Positions 1-6,648 of a DNA stretch of 6,648 nt are shown here, piece after piece. The position numbers and the translations under genes are program-made. This stretch comes from Anaerolineae bacterium. GTDB taxonomy: Bacteria; Chloroflexota; Anaerolineae; SSC4; Amarolineaceae. The DNA lies in NCBI GenBank assembly GCA_013693795.1, contig CP059258.1:2615188-2621835 (forward strand), read 5' to 3'. The notes beneath the pieces were generated by a model that saw only the letters and a program-made list of their open reading frames with translations, was not told where the DNA came from and did not search any database. Each line of letters opens with the position of its first letter. The stretch's first letter is position 1.

Positions 1-396
1 CAGCGTCCGGTAGCTGAGGCGCGGCGTCAGCAGGAGGGTCAGCAGGTTGGGCGGGTAGAGCCAGCCGCCCTGGACCTCGGCCACGTGCGGCGCGCCCAGG
101 TAGAGGTGCGGGTTCCACAGGGGCAGGCGCCCGGCGCGCAGGCTGTCCTGGGCAAAGGTGTAGATGGGGAGCAGGAAGGAAACCAGGTCACCGCCGTCGG
201 CTGGCGTGAAGTAGGCGCCGCTGAGCTGGCGCCAGAAGAAGCCGGCCGTGGCCAGCAGTAATGCCAGGACCGCCAGCACGTCCCACGCCCAGGGCGGAAC
301 GTGCGGACCGCGCGGCGGCGGGCCTGGCGCGGCGGGTAGGTAGGGTTGGTCCGTCGTGGATGCTGACGGGTCTGGCTGCACGGATGATTCTCCCAT
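1..396 (-). CDS. YfhO-like multi-pass membrane protein, N-terminal 132 residues (partial)
   Basis: The gene runs off the left edge of the window; only its first 132 codons are present. The ATG at 396 is the first start codon after an in-frame TGA at 439-441, which is itself the stop of the CHAT gene. Residues 1-35 are a Pro/Ser/Thr-rich, probably cytoplasmic tail. Residues about 36-55 (WAWDVLAVLALLLATAGFFW) form a hydrophobic transmembrane helix. A loop follows with the pattern GGDLVSFLLPIYTFAQ, then LPLWNPHLYLGAPHVAE and GWLYPPNLL. These phrases resemble the first extracytoplasmic loop of YfhO-type GT-C glycosyltransferase-like proteins, which carry an acidic residue there and a WNP motif. 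Family members usually have many more membrane spans, so most of this protein lies outside the window. The frame is clean, unlike the gene before it. It follows the CHAT gene by 42 nt in the same direction, so co-transcription is likely, but a functional link is unproven. The substrate is unknown. Confidence 0.72.
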   Translation of the reverse strand, partial: MGESSVQPDPSASTTDQPYLPAAPGPPPRGPHVPPWAWDVLAVLALLLATAGFFWRQLSGAYFTPADGGDLVSFLLPIYTFAQDSLRAGRLPLWNPHLYLGAPHVAEVQGGWLYPPNLLTLLLTPRLSYRTL

Positions 397-438
397 CGCC
401 CACCAGTTTACCAGCCCGCGGATGTTTGCGCAAAGTTC

Positions 439-1578
439 TCAACCGACCACGAGCAGCCGGCCGGCCGCGTCGCGGTTGCGCAGGTAGAGGACGGGGTAGC
501 CCAGGCGTGGCCAAAGATCGGGTTGAAGAGGAGTTGACGGGCGTCGGCCAGGCAGTCGGCCAGGGGTTTACCCTGGCCAACCGAGCGGTAGAAGCGTTCC
601 AGGAACTTTTCGGCCGCATTCACCCCCACGCTGAACTGCATCGAAACGATGGCCGGCACGCCAGCCACCAACAGGCCCGGCCCCAGGCCGGTGAAGATGC
701 TGGCCGGGCCGGTTGCCGCGGTCTGGCAGGCGCTGGCGTAGACCAGTTTGACCTTCTTGCCGGCCAGCGCGGCGCGAAACGGGCGGCGTCCACATCGTCA
801 CGCTCGCAGTAGGCGTTCTCGAAAACCAGAAAACTACCGCGACCGTCGAAGCCGCCATGGCCGTCGAAATGGATGACGTGCACGTCGTCGGCATCGGCCA
901 GGCGGTTGACGAGGGCCTCGCAGGTGGGGGTGGAGACGCTCCAGGGTGACCCGTTCCGGGCCGCGCAGCGACCCGATGACCTTCTCCAGCAGGCCATACT
1001 CACGGCCGGTCGGCAGGGGTGGTACCCCACTGGGCGGGCTTCGATCAGCAGTACGCGCACCGGCCCCGTGACCTTGAGGCGCGGCGTTGCGCGGTCGAAC
1101 TGTATATGACGGGTGAGGGTGACCGCCCCCTGCTGCAAGAGGAAACCGCGCTCATCGTGCAGCAACTCCCACGGCAGGCGCGCCAGGGGTGCCCCTGGGG
1201 TTGGTCTGTACGACAATGTCCAGTCGTTGACTGCGCCTGGGCGTTGGCCAGGTCGGTGGTCAACAGGCCGGCCACGGCGCGGTCGTCGGTCAGCGCCTGC
1301 CACAGGCGCTGACCGGCGCGCCGCCAGATCAGGCATGGGCGCGCCGTCGCCGCGCAGCAGGCCAGCCCGGCGCAGTGCGTTCAGCAGCGGGGTGCGCTTC
1401 GGGGGCGAAAATGGCAAACGGGTCGCGTGACGGCTCCAGTGCGGCCAGAACCCCGCCAGGGTCAGGCTGTCGTAGGGCAGGGGTTGGGGCGTGCTGACCG
1501 CGGCGCCGCCGAGCAGCCCTGGCTGTGTACGGTGAATGAGGCATCGGAGGCGAGCGTCAGTGTGATCACGTGGGGCAT
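439..1578 (-). CDS. CHAT-domain (caspase-like) protease, frame broken by about ten small indels
   Basis: The start ATG at 1578 has a strong ribosome-binding site (AGGAG at 1585-1589, 6-nt spacing). The stop is TGA at 439-441. Read across the frameshifts, the product is about 380 residues. It has an N-terminal region (MPHVITLTLASDASF; LAALEPSRDPFAIF), then a strand-rich stretch with LARLPWELLHDERGF that is typical of the CHAT family. The protease core carries the presumed catalytic His in VHVIHFDGHGGFDGRGSF and the presumed catalytic Cys in LVYASACQTAATGPASIF, followed by GLLVAGVPAIVSMQFSV and a C-terminal end in LLVVG. CHAT proteases are caspase-fold cysteine peptidases, often activated by TPR or STAND partners. 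This protein has no TPRs of its own; they are in the gene 35 nt upstream. Frame changes fall near 1520, 1455, 1388-1405, 1320, 1230, 1195, 1025, 925, 778 and 506, several in G/C runs. No nonsense substitution is needed to explain the breaks, so sequencing indels are favoured, but a recent pseudogene is possible. The domain call is firm; the substrate is unknown. Confidence 0.82.
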
Positions 1579-1613
1579 GGGCTTCTCCTCTGGCAAACAG
1601 TCGGGTGCATCGG

Positions 1614-4600
1614 TCAGGCGTCCGGGTGTACGGCCGGCGCGATGTCTGGTGGTGAACCGGACTGCAGGGCATCGAGCGTGGCGGTCAGGATGGCCTGGTC
1701 AGTGGCATCCAGGCCAGGTGAAAGCACTTGGAGATTGCGCTCGCCGGCCAATACGCGCCGTAAGGCTGCGGCGAGGTTGTGCCAGTCGGCCGAACGGCTC
1801 AGCTGATCCAGAAACGGTAGCAGCTGGTTGTCAGCGGCGGCGTCGCCCTGAACCGCATTTACCACCAGTCCAATCACTGGTTGCCACTGCTGCAACAAGG
1901 TTGCCTGTGGGTCAGCCGCCTCGGCCGCGGCGGGATCGCTGCGCATAGTCATCGGCCATCGCGCTGAAAAGTTCGGCCGCGCGTAACAAATAGGGGCGCG
2001 CCCGGTCAGGTTCCCCGATCCGTCGCAGCGTCCAACCGTAGTTGCCGGTTTGAGCAGCAATGCTGTAGCGGCTTCCAATCGCTTCATACAGACCGATAGC
2101 TTGCTGCAGCAGGTGATTCGCGTCTGTTTGATTTCCTCGCAGTAACGCAACCTGTCCGATGGCAGCTAAGGTGTTGGCCTCGCCGAGGCGGGCGCCGACC
2201 TGGCGGAAGAGGTCGAGGGCCTGGTTGTAGGAGCGGAGGGCGGCGTCGCGGTCATCCTGGAATTGCTGGACGTCGCCGATGGCCTTGAGGGTGTTGGCCT
2301 CGCCGAGGCGGGCGCCGACCTGGCGGAAGAGGTCGAGGGCCTGGTTGTAGGAGCGGAGGGCGGCGTCGCGGTCATCCTGGAATTGCTGGACGTCGCCGAT
2401 GGCCTTGAGGGTGTTGGCCTCGCCGAGGCGGGCGCCGACCTGGCGGAAGAGGTCGAGGGCCTGGTTGTAGGAGCGGAGGGCGGCGTCCATCTCTTTACGG
2501 AATTGCTGGACGTCGCCGATGGCCTTGAGGGTGTTGGCCTCGCCGAGGCGGGCGCCGACCTGGCGGAAGAGGTCGAGGGCCTGGTTGTAGGAGCGGAGGG
2601 CGGCGTCGCGGTCATCCTGGAATTGCTGGACGTCGCCGATGGCCTTGAGGGTGTTGGCCTCGCCGAGGCGGGCGCCGACCTGGCGGAAGAGGTCGAGGGC
2701 CTGGTTGTAGGAGCGGAGGGCGGCGTCGCGGTCATCCTGGAATTGCTGGACGTCGCCGATGGCCTTGAGGGTGTTGGCCTCGCCGAGGCGGGCGCCGACC
2801 TGGCGGAAGAGGTCGAGGGCCTGGTTGTAGGAGCGGAGGGCGGCGTCCATCTCTTTACGGAATTGCTGGACGTCGCCGATGGCCTTGAGGGTGTTGGCCT
2901 CGCCGAGGCGGGCGCCGACCTGGCGGAAGAGGTCGAGGGCCTGGTTGTAGGAGCGGAGGGCGGCGTCGCGGTCATCCTGGAATTGCTGGACGTCGCCGAT
3001 GGCCTTGAGGGTGTTGGCCTCGCCGAGGCGGTCGCCGACCTGGCGGAAGAGGTCGAGGGCCTGGTTGTAGGAGCGGAGGGCGGCGTCGCGGTCATCCTGG
3101 AATTGCTGGACGTCGCCGATGGCCTTGAGGGTGTTGGCCTCGCCGAGGCGGGCGCCGACCTGGCGGAAGAGGTCGAGGGCCTGGTTGTAGGAGCGGAGGG
3201 CGGCGTCGCGGTCATCCTGGAATTGCTGGACGTCGCCGATGGCCTTGAGGGTGTTGGCCTCGCCGAGGCGGGCGCCGACCTGGCGGAAGAGGTCGAGGGC
3301 CTGGTTGTAGGAGCGGAGGGCGGCGTCGCGGTCATCCTGGAATTGCTGGACGTCGCCGATGGCCTTGAGGGTGTTGGCCTCGCCGAGGCGGTCGCCGACC
3401 TGGCGGAAGAGGTCGAGGGCCTGGTTGTAGGAGCGGAGGGCGGCGTCGCGGTCATCCTGGAATTGCTGGACGTCGCCGATGGCCTTGAGGGTGTTGGCCT
3501 CGCCGAGGCGGGCGCCGACCTGGCGGAAGAGGTCGAGGGCCTGGTTGTAGGAGCGGAGGGCGGCGTCGCGGTCATCCTGGAATTGCTGGACGTCGCCGAT
3601 GGCCTTGAGGGTGTTGGCCTCGCCGAGGCGGGCGCCGACCTGGCGGAAGAGGTCGAGGGCCTGGTTGTAGGAGCGGAGGGCGGCGTCGCGGTCATCCTGG
3701 AATTGCTGGACGTCGCCGATGGCCTTGAGGGTGTTGGCCTCGCCGAGGCGGGCGCCGACCTGGCGGAAGAGGTCGAGGGCCTGGTTGTAGGAGCGGAGGG
3801 CGGCGTCGCGGTCATCCTGGAATTGCTGGACGTCGCCGATGGCCTTGAGGGTGTTGGCCTCGCCGAGGCGGGCGCCGACCTGGCGGAAGAGGTCGAGGGC
3901 CTGGTTGTAGGAGCGGAGGGCGGCGTCGCGGTCATCCTGGAATTGCTGGACGTCGCCGATGGCCTTGAGGGTGTTGGCCTCGCCGAGGCGGTCGCCGACC
4001 TGGCGGAAGAGGTCGAGGGCCTGGTTGTAGGAGCGGAGGGCGGCGTCGCGGTCATCCTGGAATTGCTGGACGTCGCCGATGGCCTTGAGGGTGTTGGCCT
4101 CGCCGAGGCGGGCGCCGACCTGGCGGAAGAGGTCGAGGGCCTGGTTGTAGGAGCGGAGGGCGGCGTCGCGGTCATCCTGGAATTGCTGGACGTCGCCGAT
4201 GGCCTTGAGGGTGTTGGCCTCGCCGAGGCGGGCGCCGACCTGGCGGAAGAGGTCGAGGGCCTGGTTGTAGGAGCGGAGGGCGGCGTCGCGGTCATCCTGG
4301 AATTGCTGGACGTCGCCGATGGCCTTGAGGGTGTTGGCCTCGCCGAGGCGGGCGCCGACCTGGCGGAAGAGGTCGAGGGCCTGGTTGTAGGAGCGGAGGG
4401 CGGCGTCGCGGTCATCCTGGAATTGCTGGACGTCGCCGATGGCCTTGAGGGTGTTGGCCTCGCTCCACGGCTCGTGTGCATCGGCGGCGAGCTGGTACCC
4501 TGGCGCGGCTTTTTCGGCTTGCGCGTAGTCGCCGGAGAGCCGGCGCATATCCGAGAGGTCCTTGTAGAGACTCGACGCGCGAACCTCCTCACCGGGCGGC

Positions 4601-5810
4601 GCCAAAGCCGCTACTTTGTATAGTAAATCGCCGATTTCTTCCCAGTAGCCCAGGCTGTCCAACCGGCCACCGGTGAGTCCACCTGCGCTGTCGGCGGCCG
4701 CGGCCCAATTTCCGGCGTCCAGCCAGTGTTCGGGGATGCTCAGCAGTTCCTCCGGCGTGATCGACTCGCCGCCAGCCCAGCGGCTTTCCAGAAAGCCGGC
4801 CGCACGCCGGTGGGCGGCCGGCGCGTCGGCCAGGCGGTGCAGGGCAAAATCGCGCACCAGTGGATGTAGCCAGCACCGTTCACCCTCACGGTAGAGCAGG
4901 CTACGCTGGCGAATGGCCTGCATGGTCTCCCGCCAGGCCACGGCCGGCAGTTGGGTCACCGCCTGGCCGGCCGCGTCCGCGAACGGCACGTGAAATACCG
5001 CGACCTGACACAGTGCGATCCGCTCGCGCCGTCAAACGCTGAAAGGAGAGGGACAGCGAGACCTCCAGGTTACGCAGCCGTTCCGGTACCAGACGCAGCG
5101 TATCGTCCTGCAAGGTTGCCCGGTGTTCGGCCAGGGCAGCGGCCAGCGCCCAGGTCCATACGGTCCCGTGCGGCCAGCGCGGCGGCCAGTTCGATGGCCA
5201 TGGGGTGGCCGCCCACCTGCGCCAGGAAGGCCTGAATGCTGCGCTCACTCTGTTGGGCGATGAAGTCGGCCGGCAGCAGACTGCTCAGCAGGCGCAACGT
5301 CTCTGGCGTCGGCAGGGGCAGCAGCCGTGCACCAGCCAGCCTCGCACCCGCACCGCTTCCCGCGTCGTGATGAGCGCCACCGTACCCCGGGGCAGCCCGT
5401 CGATGAACTGGAGAAAACTGTCGGTCTCGCTGACGGTCTCGAAGTTGTCGACGATCAGCAGGCAGGCCCGGCCGTGGAAGGCGGCGCTCACCGCGGCCGT
5501 CGCTCGGCCGGCGGCAGCCCCTGCCCGGTCGGTACGAACGACAGCTGCGCCGCCAGGGTAGCCAGGAACGAATCGAGCAGGGGCTGGCTTCGCAGGAGTG
5601 AAACGCCGTCCCGTCAGGAAACCGCCAGCCCTGCCGCTGCGCCATGTGCAGCGCCAGGCTCGTCTTGCCGATCCCGCCAATGCCCCACAGCACCACGTGT
5701 TGGCCGGCCTCGAAGGCCCGCGCCAGGGTTGGGATGTCGGTATCACGGCCAACGAACCGGTGCGACTCGCCTGGGACGGCGGCGCTGGGAACAATGGGCG
5801 ATTTCAGCAT
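1614..5810 (-). CDS. STAND (NB-ARC-like) ATPase with giant near-identical TPR array, frame broken by about six small indels
   Basis: The nominal product is about 1,400 residues. The ATG at 5810 is chosen because AGGGGG (5816-5821) lies 5 nt upstream and a promoter at 5860-5888 would start transcripts just above it; an in-frame ATG at 5852 is the alternative. Domains in order: a leader with HRFVGRD (residues 17-23), typical of STAND proteins; Walker A GIGGIGKTS (43-51); Walker B ACLLIVDNFE (about 115-124); a sensor-like ALITTRE; the GxP-type VGGHPMAIEL (about 200); a winged-helix region ending in LHPLVRDFA (about 315), which resembles the MHD motif. A helical linker follows, then 19 identical-type TPRs (about 450-1213), two diverged TPRs, and a tail with LDQLSRSADWHNLAAALRR. 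Frame changes fall near 5580, 5503, 5335, 5148, 5027 and 1940; the first three are each compatible with a one-base deletion and together restore the original frame. As in other STAND switches, ATP-driven oligomerisation upon ligand binding by the TPRs is expected; the ligand is unknown. The CHAT protease 35 nt downstream is the likely effector. Confidence 0.85.
2170..4463 (-). repeat. 120-bp tandem array, 19 copies, encoding 40-residue TPR units
   Basis: Nineteen consecutive 120-bp units, in phase with the minus-strand reading frame, each encode a 40-residue TPR running from EANTLKAIGDVQQF to LDLFRQVGARLG. By eye the units are identical at the DNA level, including synonymous positions, except at two sites. 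Three units (numbers 4, 9 and 12 counted from the N-terminus) have GDRLG in place of GARLG, through a single base change at 3032, 3392 and 3992. Two units (14 and 17) carry the four-residue block RKEM in place of QDDR (2488-2499 and 2848-2859). At both ends the match stops abruptly: at the right into WSEANTL, at the left into a diverged unit reading EANTLAAIGQVALL. The array has no spacers and no frameshift. Such identity implies recent amplification or continuing homogenisation; the true copy number could differ from the assembled one. Confidence 0.97.
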
Positions 5811-5815
5811 GGAGG

Positions 5816-5821
5816 CCCCCT
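5816..5821 (-). promoter_or_regulatory. Ribosome-binding site that selects the 5810 start of the STAND gene
   Basis: On the minus strand the sequence AAAGGGGGCCTCC precedes the ATG at 5810. The AGGGGG core lies 5 nt from the start codon. The in-frame ATG at 5852 has only a weak GGA upstream and would sit at or next to the predicted transcription start, so the 5810 start is preferred. Confidence 0.55.
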
Positions 5822-5859
5822 TTGATGTGGTGGCGAACTCGAACGCAGGCATCAGTTCC

Positions 5860-5888
5860 AGTTTACCTGTAACGCCAGTAATTGGCAA
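5860..5888 (-). promoter_or_regulatory. Putative sigma-70-type promoter of the STAND-CHAT operon
   Basis: Read on the minus strand there is TTGCCA (5883-5888; 5 of 6 to TTGACA), a 17-nt spacer, then TAAACT (5860-5865; 4 of 6 to TATAAT). Transcription would start near 5853, giving a leader of about 40 nt before the ATG at 5810. This is a match by eye in GC-rich DNA and Chloroflexota consensus sequences are less well defined, so it is only a candidate. Confidence 0.45.
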
Positions 5889-5951
5889 CATTGGCGCCTA
5901 CGCGATCGGCGTTCGTACCCGCACGCCAAAGCGGCCGCGCGGCTGCCGCAC

Positions 5952-6080
5952 GCTGGCAGTTTGTCGGAGAGACTACCTTGCAAGCAGGTGTGGCACAAGA
6001 TGTGTTGGCCGACAGTGGTCGTGGCACAGCATGTTGGGGCTGCGTTCACACGAACAAGCTCTCTCCGATAAACTGCTAGC
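5952..6080. repeat. Inverted-repeat element, 21-nt arms with 87-nt interior
   Basis: The left arm (5952-5972) and right arm (6060-6080) are reverse complements over 21 nt with two mismatches. Both mismatches would be G-U pairs if the plus strand were transcribed. The shared core reads GCAGTTTGTCGGAGAGA on the left and TCTCTCCGATAAACTGC on the right. The interior contains two copies of GTGGCACA (beginning near 5990 and 6021) and a small CGAC/GTCG inverted pair. It could be a MITE-like extragenic element or a structured RNA. No transposase is present and no target-site duplication was identified. Confidence 0.55.
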
Positions 6081-6145
6081 CGCGAATTGTGCGAGTCTTC
6101 GCGAACGAACCCTGTGGACTTCTGTCTCGACGGCGCCGCGTCAGA

Positions 6146-6174
6146 TTGGCCAGGCGCGTGGCCTATGGTACAAT
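6146..6174 (+). promoter_or_regulatory. Putative extended -10 promoter reading towards nnr
   Basis: TTGGCC (6146-6151; 4 of 6 to consensus) is followed, after exactly 17 nt, by TACAAT (6169-6174; 5 of 6). A TGG immediately before the -10 box gives an extended -10 element. The predicted start near 6181 would leave a leader of about 270 nt before the nnr ATG at 6454, and this leader contains the 48-bp repeats and the inverted 15-mer. No better promoter was seen closer to nnr. Confidence 0.5.
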
Positions 6175-6237
6175 CCGGGTGCGGTGAGCAGTCAACCGAC
6201 GCTGTCGTTGGACGCTCATTGGCATTCGACCACCCGT

Positions 6238-6333
6238 AACTACTCAGATTGGCGCGAGAGAAACCGGGTTTTTGTCTCGTGGCGCAACTACTCAGGTTGG
6301 CGCGAGAGAAACCGGGTTTTTGTCTCGCAGACC
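6238..6333. repeat. Two tandem 48-bp direct repeats with AGAAACCGGGTTTTT core
   Basis: Copy 1 (6238-6285) and copy 2 (6286-6333) both begin AACTACTCAG and match closely through TTGTCTCG, diverging only in the last few bases and at one internal A/G. Within each copy CGAGA and TCTCG flank the core (6255-6259 with 6275-6279; 6303-6307 with 6323-6327), so each copy could form a small hairpin. AAACCGGGTTT-type extragenic palindromes are common in some filamentous bacterial genomes; that comparison is from memory. Confidence 0.8.
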
Positions 6334-6388
6334 AGGAATATGGCGCGCTGAAAGACCGTTGCACAGACAACAACCATGCTCACACGCG

Positions 6389-6403
6389 AAAAACCCGGTT
6401 TCT
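6389..6403. repeat. Inverted third copy of the 15-bp AGAAACCGGGTTTTT core
   Basis: The plus strand reads AAAAACCCGGTTTCT, the exact reverse complement of the cores at 6259-6273 and 6307-6321. Similarity ends at the 15-mer. In a transcript from the promoter at 6146-6174 this copy could pair with either upstream core, with loops of 67 or 115 nt. Confidence 0.75.
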
Positions 6404-6453
6404 GAACGGCTGGCTGAGCAGTTACAACCACCCTACAACCACGGGAACGACGT

Positions 6454-6648
6454 ATGAAGATTGTTACAACCGATGAGATGCGCATGCTGGAGAAGGCGAC
6501 CGACGCCGCCGGCTGGACGTACGATGACATGATGGAACGGGCCGGCGCGGCGGTGGCCGCGGTCGCGCAGGCGCACCTGGAGGACGCCGGCGAAGGTGCA
6601 GTGCTGGTCCTGGTGGGGCCGGGCAACAACGGCGGCGACGGCCTGGTG
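6454..6648 (+). CDS. nnr: NAD(P)H-hydrate epimerase (YjeF N-terminal domain), partial
   Basis: Sixty-five codons are visible before the window ends. The ATG at 6454 is the first after an in-frame TGA near 6413, with a weak GGGA about 8 nt upstream. The start MKIVTTDEMRMLEKATDAAG and the segment MMERAGAAVAAV match the N-terminal helices of YjeF_N proteins. VLVLVGPGNNGGDGLV is the family's hallmark glycine-rich motif. The enzyme interconverts the R and S epimers of damaged, hydrated NAD(P)H so that the dehydratase can repair them. Many bacterial versions are fused to an ADP-dependent dehydratase domain, but whether this one is cannot be seen here. The frame is clean. It is divergent from the STAND-CHAT operon and is most likely an unrelated housekeeping neighbour. 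Confidence 0.93.
   Translation, partial: MKIVTTDEMRMLEKATDAAGWTYDDMMERAGAAVAAVAQAHLEDAGEGAVLVLVGPGNNGGDGLV

Larger units (their letters stand above)
5811..6453. other. Divergent intergenic region without a credible gene
   Basis: This 643-bp stretch separates the minus-strand STAND gene from the plus-strand nnr gene. No open frame in it has family-like sequence or a convincing start. It holds the two candidate promoters, a 21-nt inverted repeat with internal short repeats (5952-6080), a small CGCGAA/TTCGCG inverted pair (6081-6086 and 6098-6103), two tandem 48-bp repeats and a third, inverted copy of their core. No tRNA or rRNA was recognised. Confidence 0.75.

Noticed and set aside
188..619. 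Minus-strand Arg/Pro-rich open frame across the CHAT/YfhO junction
   Set aside because: It is a shadow frame. The YfhO-like and CHAT readings in the other frames explain this DNA with recognisable motifs.
439..1578. Programmed ribosomal frameshifting in the CHAT gene
   Set aside because: About ten shifts in 1.1 kb without a recurring slippery heptamer cannot be programmed; sequencing indels or gene decay are far simpler.
2170..4463. Possible CRISPR or satellite array
   Set aside because: The 120-bp units are contiguous with no unique spacers, and they encode a good TPR in a frame that continues into both flanks.
2166..4592. An 808-codon alternative minus-strand frame rich in Pro, Ser, Thr and Arg
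   Set aside because: It stays open for the same arithmetic reason, and its composition is typical of an out-of-frame reading of GC-rich DNA. The TPR frame is the real one.
2263..4623. A 786-codon open frame on the plus strand, antisense to the TPR array
   Set aside because: A 120-bp unit is a multiple of three, so any frame without a stop in one unit stays open through all 19. The product is a monotonous low-complexity repeat with no family features.
6307..6403. Intrinsic terminator formed by the inverted 15-mers
   Set aside because: The flanking genes are divergent so no gene ends here, the loop would be 67 nt, and no U-run follows the right arm.
6249..6476. Small plus-strand protein with repeated REKPGF
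   Set aside because: It is a translation of the 48-bp extragenic repeats, as are similar frames on the minus strand. There is no ribosome-binding site or family resemblance.

Overview
The window is GC-rich bacterial DNA. It probably comes from a Chloroflexota (Anaerolineae- or Caldilineae-like) genome. That placement is an inference from gene content: a STAND-TPR/CHAT pair, a YfhO-like membrane protein, and short AGAAACCGGGTTT-type extragenic palindromes. No marker gene here proves it.

Layout: three co-directional genes run leftwards on the minus strand with short gaps (35 and 42 nt), so they look like one operon. First is a giant STAND ATPase (5810 to 1614). It has an NB-ARC-like P-loop module and winged-helix region, then 19 essentially identical 40-residue TPR units encoded by a 120-bp tandem array (2170-4463), then two more diverged TPRs and an Ala/Leu-rich tail. 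Second is a separate CHAT-domain, caspase-like protease (1578 to 439) with a recognisable His/Cys dyad. Third is the start of a YfhO-like multi-pass membrane protein (396 to 1, cut by the window edge). A divergent gene on the plus strand at the right edge (from 6454) is the N-terminus of NAD(P)H-hydrate epimerase (Nnr/YjeF), a housekeeping repair enzyme.

The 643-bp divergent intergenic region (5811-6453) holds a plausible promoter for each direction, a 21-nt inverted repeat enclosing about 87 nt, two tandem 48-bp repeats, and an inverted copy of their 15-bp core.

Working model (inference): the TPR superhelix senses a ligand or invader, the NB-ARC module acts as an ATP-dependent switch, and the separately encoded CHAT protease is the effector. 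This matches the general plan of bacterial STAND conflict or cell-death systems whose sensor repeats are recently expanded and near identical.

Caveat: the CHAT gene needs about ten small frame corrections, and the STAND gene about six, to read through. Between the shifts the protein sequence stays family-like with catalytic motifs intact, so uncorrected homopolymer indels from long-read data are more likely than old pseudogene decay. The sequence alone cannot settle this.
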